A DNA stretch of 64,000 bases from Haloechinothrix halophila YIM 93223 (GTDB lineage Bacteria; Actinomycetota; Actinomycetes; Mycobacteriales; Pseudonocardiaceae): assembly GCF_000504245.1 (NCBI RefSeq), contig NZ_KI632509.1, positions 433,723 to 497,722 of the forward strand. Reading direction: 5' to 3'. Each line of letters begins with the position of its first letter. Position 1 is the first letter of the stretch. The notes below the pieces were generated by a model. It did not search any database. It saw only the letters and a program-made list of their open reading frames with translations, and was not told the origin of the DNA. A program made the translations under genes and the position numbers. Of this stretch, positions 51,930-60,653 are shown in pieces.

Positions 51930-52727
51930 GTGAGCTCCCCTAATGATGACCGCAGGCCCGGCGGTGTGCAGTCCGTCGACAGGGCGATCACCATCTTGGA
52001 GTTCCTGGCGCGCAATGAGTGGTCGGGTGTCACCGAGGTGGGACACGAGCTCGGGGTGCACAAGTCGACCGCGTTTCGACTGCTCAACACGCTGGAGGCG
52101 CGTGGCATCGTCGAGCAGCACACCGACAGTGGCAAGTACCGGCTCGGCGCTGGTCTCGCGCATCTCGCGCGTGGCATCAGCGTCGACCCCGACCTGACCC
52201 AGAACTCGCGGTTCGGCTGCGAGTGGCTGGCACGGCAGACCGAGGAGACCGTCACGCTGACCGTCCTCGAGGAGTCGATGTGCGTGACGATCGACCAGAT
52301 CGTGTCGAGTTCCACCGTGGTGAGCCGCAGCTGGCTTGGCAGGCAGACGCCGCTGCACGGGACCTCGCCCGGCAAGGTGTTCCTCGCCTTCCTGCCGGAG
52401 GAACGGCGTACCGAGCTGCTGTCCGGCGAGCTGGAGTCCTACACCGAGAACACGATCGTCGACCCCGTCGCGCTGCGCAAGGAACTCGACATGGTGGTCA
52501 AGAACGGCTTCGCCACCACGATCGAAGAGTTCGAGGAAGGCCTCAACGGCGCCGCGGCCCCCGTGCGTGACGCGGAAGGCACGGTCGTGGCCACCATCGG
52601 CGTGTCAGGCCCCTCGTACCGGCTCGACGAGGACGAGCTGCGCAAGCTCACCCCGGTGATCCGCGAGGCAGCAGACCTCGCGTCGTCCAGGATGGGCTAC
52701 TTCCACCCGGTCAGCGGCAACGACTGA
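51930..52727 (+). CDS. IclR-family regulator of the C1 operon
   Basis: 265 residues from GTG 51930. The winged HTH is at about 15-70 (VQSVDRAITILEFLARNEW, VTEVGHELGVHKSTAFRLLNTL) and the effector-binding domain at about 85-260 (TVTLTVLEESMCVTIDQIVS, PLHGTSPGKVFLAFLP, KNGFATTIEEFEEGLNGAAAPV). TAGACT and GAAGG lie just upstream. It is last in the operon direction and likely binds the inverted GTTGCGTA sites at 43531-43565, responding to the methylated substrate or its product (inference). Confidence 0.9.
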   Translation: MSSPNDDRRPGGVQSVDRAITILEFLARNEWSGVTEVGHELGVHKSTAFRLLNTLEARGIVEQHTDSGKYRLGAGLAHLARGISVDPDLTQNSRFGCEWLARQTEETVTLTVLEESMCVTIDQIVSSSTVVSRSWLGRQTPLHGTSPGKVFLAFLPEERRTELLSGELESYTENTIVDPVALRKELDMVVKNGFATTIEEFEEGLNGAAAPVRDAEGTVVATIGVSGPSYRLDEDELRKLTPVIREAADLASSRMGYFHPVSGND

Positions 52728-52728
52728 C

Positions 52729-52765
52729 GCGGCCACGCGGCTGCCCAGCTTGGGTGCCCGGCCGC
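52729..52765. terminator. Hairpin between convergent genes
   Basis: GCGGCC (52729-52734) pairs with GGCCGC (52760-52765), and inside GCCCA (52743-52747) pairs with TGGGT (52751-52755). It lies between the IclR stop and the stop of the minus-strand acetyltransferase. Confidence 0.4.
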
Positions 52766-53362
52766 TCAGCCCAGCGCGCCCCTGCGGCGTGCTGGCGGCC
52801 CCGCGGGCACCATGACCGGCTGCAGGTCGCGCCGCATGCAGACCCTCGGCCATTTGCCGAGGCCGTTGGCCCGCTCCGCCTCGATGATGGCGAGCAGTCC
52901 AGGCGACAACTCAGCGAGGTCGAGTTCCCGGAACCCGCAGCGCAGGTAGTACGGGGCGTTCCACGGCACCGCGGCGAACGTCGTCAGCGTCAGCGCCTCG
53001 ACGCCACAGCGCGCCGATTGATCGGCGATGTGGTCGAGCAGCGCCTTGCCGATGCCGCGCCGCGCGAAGTCGGGGTGCACCGAGACCTGTTCGATGTGGG
53101 TATTGCCGTCGACGACATCGGTAAACAGATACGCCATCAGCCTGCCGAATGGCCCGACAGCCACCCACGCCTCGCCGTTGCGCTGGGCGTACGCCAGCTC
53201 GGTCAGCGTGGGCGGCTCGTCGTCGGCGATCTCCGCCATCCCGATGTCACGGAAACACCGGCCGGCGGCACGCTCGATGTCCTGCAGTGCAAGCAGCTCG
53301 TCGGCACGAGCCGTTCGGATACGCACTCCCCCAGTATCGGCCCCGTTGGCCCGCCGTGCCAT
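52766..53362 (-). CDS. GNAT-family N-acetyltransferase
   Basis: 198 residues from ATG 53362 (GTG 53326 is a shorter alternative that begins VRIRTARADELLAL). The acetyl-CoA loop is visible as VSVHPDFARRGIGKALLDHI (motif A, R-x-x-G-x-G/A), preceded by VAVGPFGRLMAYLFTDVVD and followed by TTFAAVPWNAPYYLRCGF. The substrate is unknown. CACTGT stands 6 nt before ATG 53362, consistent with a leaderless mRNA. It is divergent from the ATP-grasp gene. Confidence 0.88.
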   Translation of the reverse strand: MARRANGADTGGVRIRTARADELLALQDIERAAGRCFRDIGMAEIADDEPPTLTELAYAQRNGEAWVAVGPFGRLMAYLFTDVVDGNTHIEQVSVHPDFARRGIGKALLDHIADQSARCGVEALTLTTFAAVPWNAPYYLRCGFRELDLAELSPGLLAIIEAERANGLGKWPRVCMRRDLQPVMVPAGPPARRRGALG

Positions 53363-53439
53363 CCCTATACAGTGTTCGACTGCTCGCAGACGTGATCCGG
53401 CCCACGAGTGGTACCACCCGCTGTGGCATCATCCTGCTT

Positions 53440-53562
53440 ATGAACATCATTTCCATCTGTGTCGATAGATGCCAATCCGGCCGAAAGCGCGCCGCCGAGC
53501 AATGCGACGACACGGTAGCCCGTCGGCCCACGTCCGGCCTTCTTCGCATTGCGAGCGAGTGA
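53440..53562 (+). CDS. Possible 40-residue leader/peptide ORF before the ATP-grasp gene
   Basis: ATG 53440 opens a frame of 40 residues, beginning MNIISICVDRCQSGRKRAAE, that stops one base before the ATP-grasp ATG. It has no clear Shine-Dalgarno. If translated it would couple translation of the ligase, serve as an attenuator peptide, or be a peptide substrate. It may equally be untranslated leader. Confidence 0.25.
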   Translation: MNIISICVDRCQSGRKRAAEQCDDTVARRPTSGLLRIASE

Positions 53563-53563
53563 C

Positions 53564-54871
53564 ATGGCAACGCTGCTCATGGTGGAGAGCTGGCTGCGCT
53601 CGACCGGCCACAGCCTGCCGCCGCTGATCCGGCGGCTCGGCCACGACTACGTCCTGCTGACCGCGGACCCCGCGCTGTACCCGGACTCGTCGTCCGGGCT
53701 GCGGCACCCGGTGCGCGGCAACGCGAGCGAGATCGTGCGCGCCGACACCAACGACCCAGCGGCCGCCGTGACGGCCGCGCGTGTGGTGGCGAAGCGACGT
53801 CGGATCGACGGCGTGCTGACGACGTGTGACTACTACCTGCCGACGGTGGCCACCATCGCACACGAACTCGGCCTGCCAGGCGCGCGGCCGGACGTGCTGC
53901 ACACCGCGACCCGCAAGCACCGGGTGCGACAGGTACTCGACGACGCTGGAGTGCCGAACGTCGAGTTCGCGGTGGCCGACTCGTACGACGCCGCGCGGGA
54001 CGCGGCGGCGCGGCTCGGGTATCCGCTGGTCGCGAAGCCGGTGGACCTCAACTCGGGCACCTCGGTGCAGCGGGTCGACGACGACGCCGCGCTGAAGGAC
54101 GCCTTCCACGAGATCACCGCGGCCGAGCGCAACACGCGCGGCCAGCCGCGCGAGCGGGTGATGCTGCTTGAGCGGCTGGTCGAGGGGCAGGAGATCAGCG
54201 TCGAGGCCATCACACGAGGCGGCGAAACCACGATCGTAGGTATCACCGACAAGAGTCTCGCCGGACCGCCTGCCTTCGTGGAGTCCGGGCACATGTTCCC
54301 CGCGGACCTGCCAGCGTCCACCGCCGCCGAGGCGGCGGACTACGCCCGCGACGTGCTCGCCGCGCTTGACTATCGTCACGGCCTCAGCCACACCGAACTG
54401 CGGCTGACCAGTGACGGCCCGCGCCTGATCGAGATCAATCCCCGGCAGGCTGGTGGGTACATCTTCGACCTGTTGCGGCTGGTGACCGGAGTGCATCCAC
54501 TTGAGCAGCTCGTGCGGCTCAGCATCGGCCAGCCACCGCGCGACCACGAGGCCACGGACGTCGGCAGCGCCGCGGTGTTCTTCGTGATCTCGCCCCGGCC
54601 GGGAACCGTCGTCGGGGTGGCGGGCACCAGCGCGCTCGACGCCGACCCGGACGTGGTGCGCTGGCAGCTCTCGGTGCCAGCGCGGGCTGGCCTGCCGCGC
54701 AGCAACGACGCCTACCTCGGCCACATCGTCGTGTCGTCCGCCTCACCCTGCGACGCGCGAGCCAAAGCGGAGGCGGCGGTCGGCTCGCTGCGGCTGCGGT
54801 TCGCGGACGGTACGCAGGCCCAGCCGCTCGGCGTTCCGTCCGTGGTGACCCCGGCTCCGGTGGGCGCGTAG
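53564..54871 (+). CDS. ATP-grasp ligase (carboxylate-amine ligase type)
   Basis: 435 residues from ATG 53564. A pre-ATP-grasp domain (LLMVESWLRSTGHSLPPLIR) is followed by the ATP-grasp core: HTATRKHRVRQVLDDAGVP, YPLVAKPVDLNSGTSVQRVD (ATP-binding Lys), LLERLVEGQEISVEAI, HTELRLTSDGPRLIEINPRQAG (Mg-binding Glu/Asn), then a C-terminal extension. This type joins an amino acid or carboxylate to an amine, as in dipeptide or siderophore-like metabolite synthesis. No biosynthetic partner is present, so the product is unknown. Confidence 0.87.
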   Translation: MATLLMVESWLRSTGHSLPPLIRRLGHDYVLLTADPALYPDSSSGLRHPVRGNASEIVRADTNDPAAAVTAARVVAKRRRIDGVLTTCDYYLPTVATIAHELGLPGARPDVLHTATRKHRVRQVLDDAGVPNVEFAVADSYDAARDAAARLGYPLVAKPVDLNSGTSVQRVDDDAALKDAFHEITAAERNTRGQPRERVMLLERLVEGQEISVEAITRGGETTIVGITDKSLAGPPAFVESGHMFPADLPASTAAEAADYARDVLAALDYRHGLSHTELRLTSDGPRLIEINPRQAGGYIFDLLRLVTGVHPLEQLVRLSIGQPPRDHEATDVGSAAVFFVISPRPGTVVGVAGTSALDADPDVVRWQLSVPARAGLPRSNDAYLGHIVVSSASPCDARAKAEAAVGSLRLRFADGTQAQPLGVPSVVTPAPVGA

Positions 54872-54921
54872 ACCTCCCGAAACGGACGGCGAACGCGGCC
54901 AACCTGTGCTTTTCTGAAACC

Positions 54922-55869
54922 GTGGACTTCGATGCCGTCGCCGATGAGCTCTACAGCGGCCCGCGCGAGGAGTTCATCCGCAGGCGCAACGCCCGCGCGG
55001 CCGAGGCCGAGGACCGGTCGCTGGCCGCGCGGATCAAGGCGTTGCGCAAGCCGACGCTGGCGGCGTGGCTGGTCAACCGGCTCGCCCGCGAGCACCCTGA
55101 CGACCTGGCCGAACTCGCGGCACTCGGTCAGGAGTTGCGCGCCGCGCACGAGGAACTGGCTGGCGGACGACTACGGGAGCTCTCCGTGCGGCGACGCGAA
55201 ATCGTCGACGCGCTGACGCTGACCGCGCGAGAGATCGGGCGCGAAGCGGGGCTCGGTGTCAGCGAGGCGGTCACCGATCAGGTGCACGCCACGCTGCAGG
55301 CGGCGCTGGCAGGCGGCGATGCGGCGGACCTGGTGGCGGCCGGGCGGCTCGCCACCCCGCTGGACCCGTCCGACGCGCGGCAGTGGCTCACGGCTGGCAC
55401 GCTCGCGCGGCGGGCGCCGGAGGCGGACGACGAGGATGAGTCCGGCGAGGCGGACGACGAAACGGCCGCACGCGCGGAACCTGGCGAACAGCCGTCCGGT
55501 GGCGCTCGCAGGACATCACGGGGCCCGTCAGGCGCGAAGTCCCGCACTCGCCCTGGCACCACGACACGCGCCACCGTCAGCGCCAATGAACTGCGGCGCA
55601 GGCGCGAGGGACGCGAGCGAGCCAAACGGGATGCGGAGGCAGCGAAGGCGCGGCGGGACGAGGCCGCCGCGACACTGGCCGAGGCGCACCGACGCGCGAA
55701 GGAAGCCACAGAGGAAGTCGCCGAGCTACGCGCGAAGCTGGTCAAGGCGCAACGGTACGAGAAGCTGGCGCGCAACGCGGTGCGGGCCGCGCAGTTGGAA
55801 CTCGGCACCGCCGAACGGGAATCCGACCGCACCGAGCGTGCGCTGCGCCGCCAGGAGCCCCCGCCCTGA
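54922..55869 (+). CDS. Actinobacterial coiled-coil protein of unknown function
   Basis: 315 residues from GTG 54922 (MDFDAVADELYSGPREEFIR). The N-terminal 150 residues are helical, with a conserved-looking ALRKPTLAAWLVNRLAREHP. A disordered acidic/basic linker follows (about 165-220), then a strong coiled coil (about 225-310: RRRREGRERAKRDAEAAKAR, AHRRAKEATEEVAELRAKL). I know similar proteins in many actinobacteria but no function. It is soluble with no export signal. Confidence 0.8.
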   Translation: MDFDAVADELYSGPREEFIRRRNARAAEAEDRSLAARIKALRKPTLAAWLVNRLAREHPDDLAELAALGQELRAAHEELAGGRLRELSVRRREIVDALTLTAREIGREAGLGVSEAVTDQVHATLQAALAGGDAADLVAAGRLATPLDPSDARQWLTAGTLARRAPEADDEDESGEADDETAARAEPGEQPSGGARRTSRGPSGAKSRTRPGTTTRATVSANELRRRREGRERAKRDAEAAKARRDEAAATLAEAHRRAKEATEEVAELRAKLVKAQRYEKLARNAVRAAQLELGTAERESDRTERALRRQEPPP

Positions 55870-55879
55870 GCATGAAGAA

Positions 55880-55919
55880 GTCGACATGTGGCCCGGTCCC
55901 CGCGAGGCCACATGTCGAC
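55880..55919. terminator. Perfect 14-bp hairpin between convergent genes
   Basis: GTCGACATGTGGCC (55880-55893) pairs perfectly with GGCCACATGTCGAC (55906-55919) around a 12-nt loop. It lies between the stops at 55869 and 55935 and probably ends both transcripts. Confidence 0.75.
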
Positions 55920-55934
55920 ATCTGCAACCCGGCA

Positions 55935-56327
55935 TCAGCGCACGGTGCGCCGGTACCAGGTCGTGCTGCCTTCGGGCAGTGCGACGCGGCTGATCAGGGT
56001 GGTCAGTCCGGAACCGATCACCAGCCACAACAGCGCTGCGATGCCTTCGTTCAGCGCCACCTGAAGCTTCTCGTTAGCCATCGTGAACAGGTTGCTCAGA
56101 CCGAGATCCACCGCGCCAGCCAAGTTCGTGACGAACTGCGCGAAGCTGTTACCCATGTTCGCCTCGCCAGCCACGAGGATGACGTGGATCGCGAGCGCAA
56201 CGGCGAACAGCCCGGTGACGACGCTGATCAGCCCGTTGATGCCCCGGACGAACCCATGCCGTCCGGTCGGCCGCTCCGCCACCACCTCTTCGCGCTGGCC
56301 AGGGTCCGGTTCAGGGTTGGTCGTCAT
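55935..56327 (-). CDS. Small membrane protein
   Basis: 130 residues from ATG 56327. A hydrophilic N-terminus (PEPDPGQREEVVAERPTGRH) precedes a membrane segment ISVVTGLFAVALAIHVILV (about 35-53), a central amphipathic region (FAQFVTNLAGAVDLGLSNLF) and a second membrane segment IAALLWLVIGSGLTTLI (about 96-112). The family is not named to me; similar proteins are frequent in Pseudonocardiaceae. Function is unknown. Confidence 0.75.
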   Translation of the reverse strand: MTTNPEPDPGQREEVVAERPTGRHGFVRGINGLISVVTGLFAVALAIHVILVAGEANMGNSFAQFVTNLAGAVDLGLSNLFTMANEKLQVALNEGIAALLWLVIGSGLTTLISRVALPEGSTTWYRRTVR

Positions 56328-56367
56328 GCCCTGGGGATATCCAGGCCGTCCACAGCGCAAACCCGGC

Positions 56368-57561
56368 CTACGGCAGGGAACGGCCGGACCAGGACCACGC
56401 GTAGCCGGGATCCTCGCAGGCATCGGCGGCTTCGCCCAGGTCGAGCGGGGCGAAGGTGTCCACCATGACCGCCGTCTCGTCGAAGAACTCCGCGCCGACC
56501 GACGCCTCCGCCGCACCGGGCTGTGGCCCGTGCGTACACCCGGACGGATGGAGCGACATCGAGCCGATATCGATGCCGGAGCCCTTGCGTGCCTCGTAAT
56601 TGCCGCGCACGTAGAACATCAGCTCGTCGGAGTCGACGTTGGCGTGGTTGTACGGCACCGGGATCGCCAACGGGTGGTAGTCCACCTTGCGCGGGCAGAA
56701 CGAGCAGACGACGAAGTTGGGCCCTTCGAACGTCTGGTGCACTGGTGGCGGCTGGTGCACCCGGCCCGTGATCGGCTCGAAGTCGTCGATGTTGAACACC
56801 CACGGGTACAGGCAGCCGTCCCAGCCGACGACGTCGAACGGATGGTGGTCGTAGGTGAATCGCGTCAACCCAGCGCGATGGCGGACAAGGACCTCGGTGT
56901 CGGCGTCGGCGTCCGGGCCGTCGACAAGCAGCGGCTCGGTCGGCCCTCGCAGGTCGCGTTCGCAGTACGGCGCGTGTTCGAGGAACTGGCCCTTCGCGGA
57001 CAGGTAGCGCTTCGGCGGCCCGATGTGCCCGCGCGCCTCGAGCGAGAGCACGCGCAGCGGCACTGTGCTGTCACCGCCAGGCACCACCCGGTACGTGGTC
57101 GACGTTGGCAGCACCACGTAGTCGCCGTCGGCGACGTCGAGAGCGCCGTAGATCGTCTCGATGGTCCCCGCGCCGCCCTGGATGTAGAGCAACTCGTCAC
57201 CGGTGGCGTTGCGGTACAGCGGGCTCGGCTCGCTCGCGACGGCGAAGCCGATGGTGACGTCGTTGTTGCCGAACAGCCTGCGCCGCGCGGTGATGGCGTC
57301 GGCGTCCGGCTTGAAGCTGAGGTCCTGCGTGCGGTAGGCGCGAGGCTTGAGCGGGTGGTTGGCCGCGATGGGGCCGCGGTCATCCTCGACGGCGTCCGCG
57401 CCGACGATCGACGTGGGCAGGTAGCGGTGGTAGAGCAGGGCGGAGTCGGAGGAGAAGCCCTCCACCCCCATCAACTCCTCGGCGTAGAGGCTGCCGGTTG
57501 GCGAGCGGAACTGGGTGTGCCTTTTGGGCGGTATCTCGCCGACTTTCCGGTAGTACGGCAT
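56368..57561 (-). CDS. hmgA: Homogentisate 1,2-dioxygenase
   Basis: 397 residues from ATG 57561 (MPYYRKVGEIPPKRHTQFRS) with CTGGAG upstream. Family features are LYAEELMGVEGFSSDSALLYH, the cupin-like middle (DELLYIQGGAGTIETIYG, YVVLPTSTTYRVVPG), and the iron-ligand region near the C-terminus (YNHANVDSDELMFYVRGNYE, with SLHPSGCTHGPQPGA). It opens the ring of homogentisate to maleylacetoacetate in tyrosine and phenylalanine catabolism. Maleylacetoacetate isomerase and fumarylacetoacetase are not in the window. It is divergent from the gene at 57670. Confidence 0.92.
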   Translation of the reverse strand: MPYYRKVGEIPPKRHTQFRSPTGSLYAEELMGVEGFSSDSALLYHRYLPTSIVGADAVEDDRGPIAANHPLKPRAYRTQDLSFKPDADAITARRRLFGNNDVTIGFAVASEPSPLYRNATGDELLYIQGGAGTIETIYGALDVADGDYVVLPTSTTYRVVPGGDSTVPLRVLSLEARGHIGPPKRYLSAKGQFLEHAPYCERDLRGPTEPLLVDGPDADADTEVLVRHRAGLTRFTYDHHPFDVVGWDGCLYPWVFNIDDFEPITGRVHQPPPVHQTFEGPNFVVCSFCPRKVDYHPLAIPVPYNHANVDSDELMFYVRGNYEARKGSGIDIGSMSLHPSGCTHGPQPGAAEASVGAEFFDETAVMVDTFAPLDLGEAADACEDPGYAWSWSGRSLP

Positions 57562-57626
57562 AACGATCTCCAGGAGTACGCACGTCGATGCGGTGAATGA
57601 GCCTTCGTTCACCGCACCCAACATGT

Positions 57627-57663
57627 CCGATAATCGGAACGTTTCGTTCGACTATAGTACGCT
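57627..57663. promoter_or_regulatory. Divergent hmgA promoter region with two palindromes
   Basis: CCGAT-A-ATCGG (57627-57637) and GAACG-TTT-CGTTC (57637-57649) are adjacent palindromes. TATAGT (57653-57658) and TACGCT (57658-57663, 6 nt before GTG 57670) are plus-strand -10 candidates; a minus-strand TTGACA (57685-57680) is a good -35 for hmgA. The IclR-type protein at 58562 is the likely binder. Confidence 0.55.
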
Positions 57664-57669
57664 ACTAGC

Positions 57670-58545
57670 GTGTCAGTCGTGTCAAGCGCAGTGGAACTCA
57701 CGCCGCCCGGCCCCAGCGGCATCCCGCCCCTGTTCACGAGGCTCGTCGACGACTCCGCGCTCTTCCCACCAGGCACGGCGTCGATGTCCGATGCGCTGAA
57801 CTCCTACCTCGACGCCCGCGCGGGCAACTACTCCGGCGTGCTCGGCCTGTTCCTGTGCCCCGCGTCCCGGCTGCCCGAGCTGATCACCGAGATCATCAAG
57901 ATCAAGCCGTCAACGCCCCTGCCGCTCTCACTGATCATCGACACCGGTCTCGGCGGCGTCCCGAAGGCGATCTCGATCGTCGAGTCCCGCGCCGAGTTGC
58001 TCACGTTGCGCATGGTCGAGATGCCCGCACCGTCCGATGTGGACGAAGTCTGGCTTGAGCGGGTCTCCGAGTTCGTACCGGAGGACGTCGTCCGCGTGGT
58101 CGAGCCCCGGCGCGGCGTTGGCTGGCTCGACGGCGTCCGCAAGGTCATCGAGCACGGCAGCTGGCCCAAGATCCGCTGCGGCGGGCTCTCCGAGGAGAAC
58201 TTCCCCAGCGTCGACGAGGTCGCTGACTTCTTCGCCGTGGTCGCTGGCGTCACCGGCGCGTCGTTCAAGGCGACCAACAGCCTGCACCGCGCCGTCCGGC
58301 ACATCGACCCGGAGACCGGTTTCGCTCACCACGGATTCCTGAACCTGCTCGTCGCGTCGGCCCGCTGCCTGGCTGGCAAGGACGTCCGCGGCGCCCTGGA
58401 GTCCACCGACGGCGCCGCACTCGCGGCCGAGGCCAGCGAGCTGAGCGACTCGGCCGCCAAGGCGGTGCGGGAGCTGTTCGCCTGCTACGGCTCGGCCACG
58501 TTCTCCGAGTCCATCGCCGACCTCGAGGAGCTGGGCCTGCTGTGA
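57670..58545 (+). CDS. Hypothetical protein encoded beside hmgA
   Basis: 291 residues from GTG 57670, apparently leaderless. A soluble alpha/beta pattern (PLSLIIDTGLGGVPKAISIV, PKIRCGGLSEENFPSVDEVA, FFAVVAGVTGASFKATNSLH) suggests a barrel-like fold, but I do not recognise a named family. A cluster KATNSLHRAVRHIDPETGFAHHGFLNL is rich in polar residues and might hold an active site. Position opposite hmgA and before the IclR regulator suggests a part in homogentisate breakdown (inference). Confidence 0.75.
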   Translation: MSVVSSAVELTPPGPSGIPPLFTRLVDDSALFPPGTASMSDALNSYLDARAGNYSGVLGLFLCPASRLPELITEIIKIKPSTPLPLSLIIDTGLGGVPKAISIVESRAELLTLRMVEMPAPSDVDEVWLERVSEFVPEDVVRVVEPRRGVGWLDGVRKVIEHGSWPKIRCGGLSEENFPSVDEVADFFAVVAGVTGASFKATNSLHRAVRHIDPETGFAHHGFLNLLVASARCLAGKDVRGALESTDGAALAAEASELSDSAAKAVRELFACYGSATFSESIADLEELGLL

Positions 58546-58561
58546 CCGCGAGGCGCCAGCC

Positions 58562-59200
58562 ATGAGCACGGCGAACTCCGGCAGTTCGCTCACCCTCGAC
58601 CGTGGGCTGGCGCTGCTGCAGACCGTCGCGGACGCCGAAGGCCAGGCGTGCAGCGTGTCCGAGCTGGCCGAACGCATCGGCGTCAGCAGGGCCGCGGTGT
58701 ATCGACTGCTCGGGCCGCTCGTGGAGCGCGGGCTGGTATGGCGGGACGGCACCAAGGTCCGGCTCGGCGTCGGCCTGCTGCGGCTGGCCGACCGGGTGCT
58801 GCCGCAGTTGCGCGAGGCCGCGACTCCGATCCTGCGCGCGCTGGCCGAGGACGTCGGCGCGACAGCGCACCTGTCCATCGCGGACGGCGATACTGTGCAG
58901 GCCGTCGCCGTGGTGGAGCCGTCGTGGACCAGTTACCACGTCGGATACCGGATCGGCAGTCAGCACCCGATCACCAAAGGCGCCGCTGGTAAGGCGATCA
59001 CGCTGCGCCAGGACGACCCTGAGTGGGTGGTCACGGTCGGCGAGCTGCAGCCGGGCGCTTTCGGCGTCGCCGCGCCGGTGCGCAAGGTGATGGGACTGCG
59101 CGCCAGCATCGGTGTGGTCTCACTCCACCATCTCGATGCCGACGAAATTGGCCCGCGAGTGGTGGCATCGGCAGCCGAATTGGCTCGCGTGCTGCGGTGA
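58562..59200 (+). CDS. IclR-family regulator of the homogentisate locus
   Basis: 212 residues, shorter than the usual 250. HTH at about 8-65 (TLDRGLALLQTVADAEGQ, VSELAERIGVSRAAVYRLLG), effector domain from about 75 (AHLSIADGDTVQAVAVVEPS, KGAAGKAITLRQDDPEWVV, FGVAAPVRKVMGLRASIGVV). The middle of the effector domain is compressed. It is cotranscribed with the gene upstream (16-bp gap) and probably controls the divergent hmgA promoter. Confidence 0.88.
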   Translation: MSTANSGSSLTLDRGLALLQTVADAEGQACSVSELAERIGVSRAAVYRLLGPLVERGLVWRDGTKVRLGVGLLRLADRVLPQLREAATPILRALAEDVGATAHLSIADGDTVQAVAVVEPSWTSYHVGYRIGSQHPITKGAAGKAITLRQDDPEWVVTVGELQPGAFGVAAPVRKVMGLRASIGVVSLHHLDADEIGPRVVASAAELARVLR

Positions 59201-59265
59201 TGTCCCGCTAGCCTGAGCGTGCGCGGCCGCGCGGGCGTGAAGGAACGCGCCCCTGCGTAGCGGAC

Positions 59266-60612
59266 CTATCGGGGCCGCACCGTCATCGGGATGCCGTTGG
59301 CTGGGCGCAGCGTGACCGCCGTCAGCGCCTGTGGCTGATGCCCCGGCACGAGATCGAGTTCGAACCGCTGCGTGATCGTGGCGAGCAGCAGCACCGCCTC
59401 CAGCATCGCGAAGCCGCCGCCGATGCACTGCCGCCGCCCGCCACCGAAGGGGAGATAGGCAAGCCGGTGCCGATCCGCGGCGCCTGGCAGGAAGCGATGC
59501 GGGTCGAATCCCTCCGGATTCGGCCAGTGGTCCGGGTTGCGATGCACCAGATACGGCGGCGTCGCGACGATGCTGCCAGGGGGAACGCGGATCCCGTCCA
59601 GATCGTCGGCGTCCCGAGCCTCCCGCTCGATCATCCATGCCGGCGGGTAGAGCCGCATGGACTCGGACAGCACGGCCGAGGTCCATTCCAGCTTGTTCAT
59701 GTCGGCTGCCGTCGCTGGGCGCCCGGAGAGCACGTCGTCGACCTCGGCAACGAGCCGGTCGCGGGCAGCTGGATGGCGTGAGAGCAGCAGCAACGTCCAG
59801 GCGAGGGCATTGGCGGTGGTCTCGTGCCCCGCGAGGAGGAAGGTCATCAGCTCGTCGCGGATCTGCTGTTCGTCGAGCGGGTTGCCATCGTCGTCGCGCG
59901 CGGCGAGCAGCGCGTCGAGCAGGTCGGTGTCCTCGCGGCCTGCCGATTCCGCGCGGCGGCTGCTGATCAGGCCGTCAACGACGCCACGCAGGTGCTGCTC
60001 GGCGCCCCGCGCACGCAGGCGTGCGGGCGTCGGCCAGCGGTGGTAGTCGGGTACGAGCAGGAACAGGGGGTGACGCACCACTTTCACGAACGATTCGAGA
60101 ACCGTCTCCAGCGCTGGCGCCATCTGGCTGGCCTCGCCGCTGAGGTCGGCGCTGAACAGGGCACGTCCGACGACGTCGAGCGTGAGCGCGCTCATCTCGT
60201 CGGCGACGTCGACGACGCTACCGCTGCCGAGCGCAGCCCAGCGGTCCATGGCCGTGCTCGCGGCGTCGACCATGGCGGGGGCGAAGGCATCGATGCGCCT
60301 GCGGGCGAACATCGGCTGCACCAGCCTGCGCTGATGCGCCCAGCTCTCGCCCTCGTTGGTGAGCAGGCCGTTGCCGAGCACTTCGGTGAGCGGTCGGTAA
60401 GTGCGCGCCTTGCGGTAGTTGTCCTGGTTACTGACCAAGACGTGCGCGACCAGCTCCGGCCGCGAGGTGAGCACAAGCTGATTGCCGCGCGGCAGCGGCA
60501 CGCGCACCACATCGCCGTGGGTGCGGATCAGTTCGGAGATAGCGGTGAGCGGGTCGGCGCGCAACGTGGGCAGCAGCCGTAGCGCTTCTCGTCCGCTGAG
60601 CTGTCGCGCCAT
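59266..60612 (-). CDS. Cytochrome P450
   Basis: 448 residues from ATG 60612, which has GGGAGG upstream; the frame is open further. Signatures are the I-helix FLLAGHETTANALAW (about 258-264), ExxR in LSESMRLYPPAW, PERF-like FDPHRFLPG, and the haem loop YLPFGGGRRQCIGGGFAM with Cys at about 396. The sequence looks like the long-chain/CYP4-like bacterial branch rather than the small macrolide-type P450s. Redox partners are not nearby. A perfect inverted repeat at 60654 suggests TetR-type control. The substrate is unknown. Confidence 0.93.
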   Translation of the reverse strand: MARQLSGREALRLLPTLRADPLTAISELIRTHGDVVRVPLPRGNQLVLTSRPELVAHVLVSNQDNYRKARTYRPLTEVLGNGLLTNEGESWAHQRRLVQPMFARRRIDAFAPAMVDAASTAMDRWAALGSGSVVDVADEMSALTLDVVGRALFSADLSGEASQMAPALETVLESFVKVVRHPLFLLVPDYHRWPTPARLRARGAEQHLRGVVDGLISSRRAESAGREDTDLLDALLAARDDDGNPLDEQQIRDELMTFLLAGHETTANALAWTLLLLSRHPAARDRLVAEVDDVLSGRPATAADMNKLEWTSAVLSESMRLYPPAWMIEREARDADDLDGIRVPPGSIVATPPYLVHRNPDHWPNPEGFDPHRFLPGAADRHRLAYLPFGGGRRQCIGGGFAMLEAVLLLATITQRFELDLVPGHQPQALTAVTLRPANGIPMTVRPR

Positions 60613-60653
60613 CGCTGCCTCCCTGCTCCGATGGATCTCGTCCGAAGGGACTT

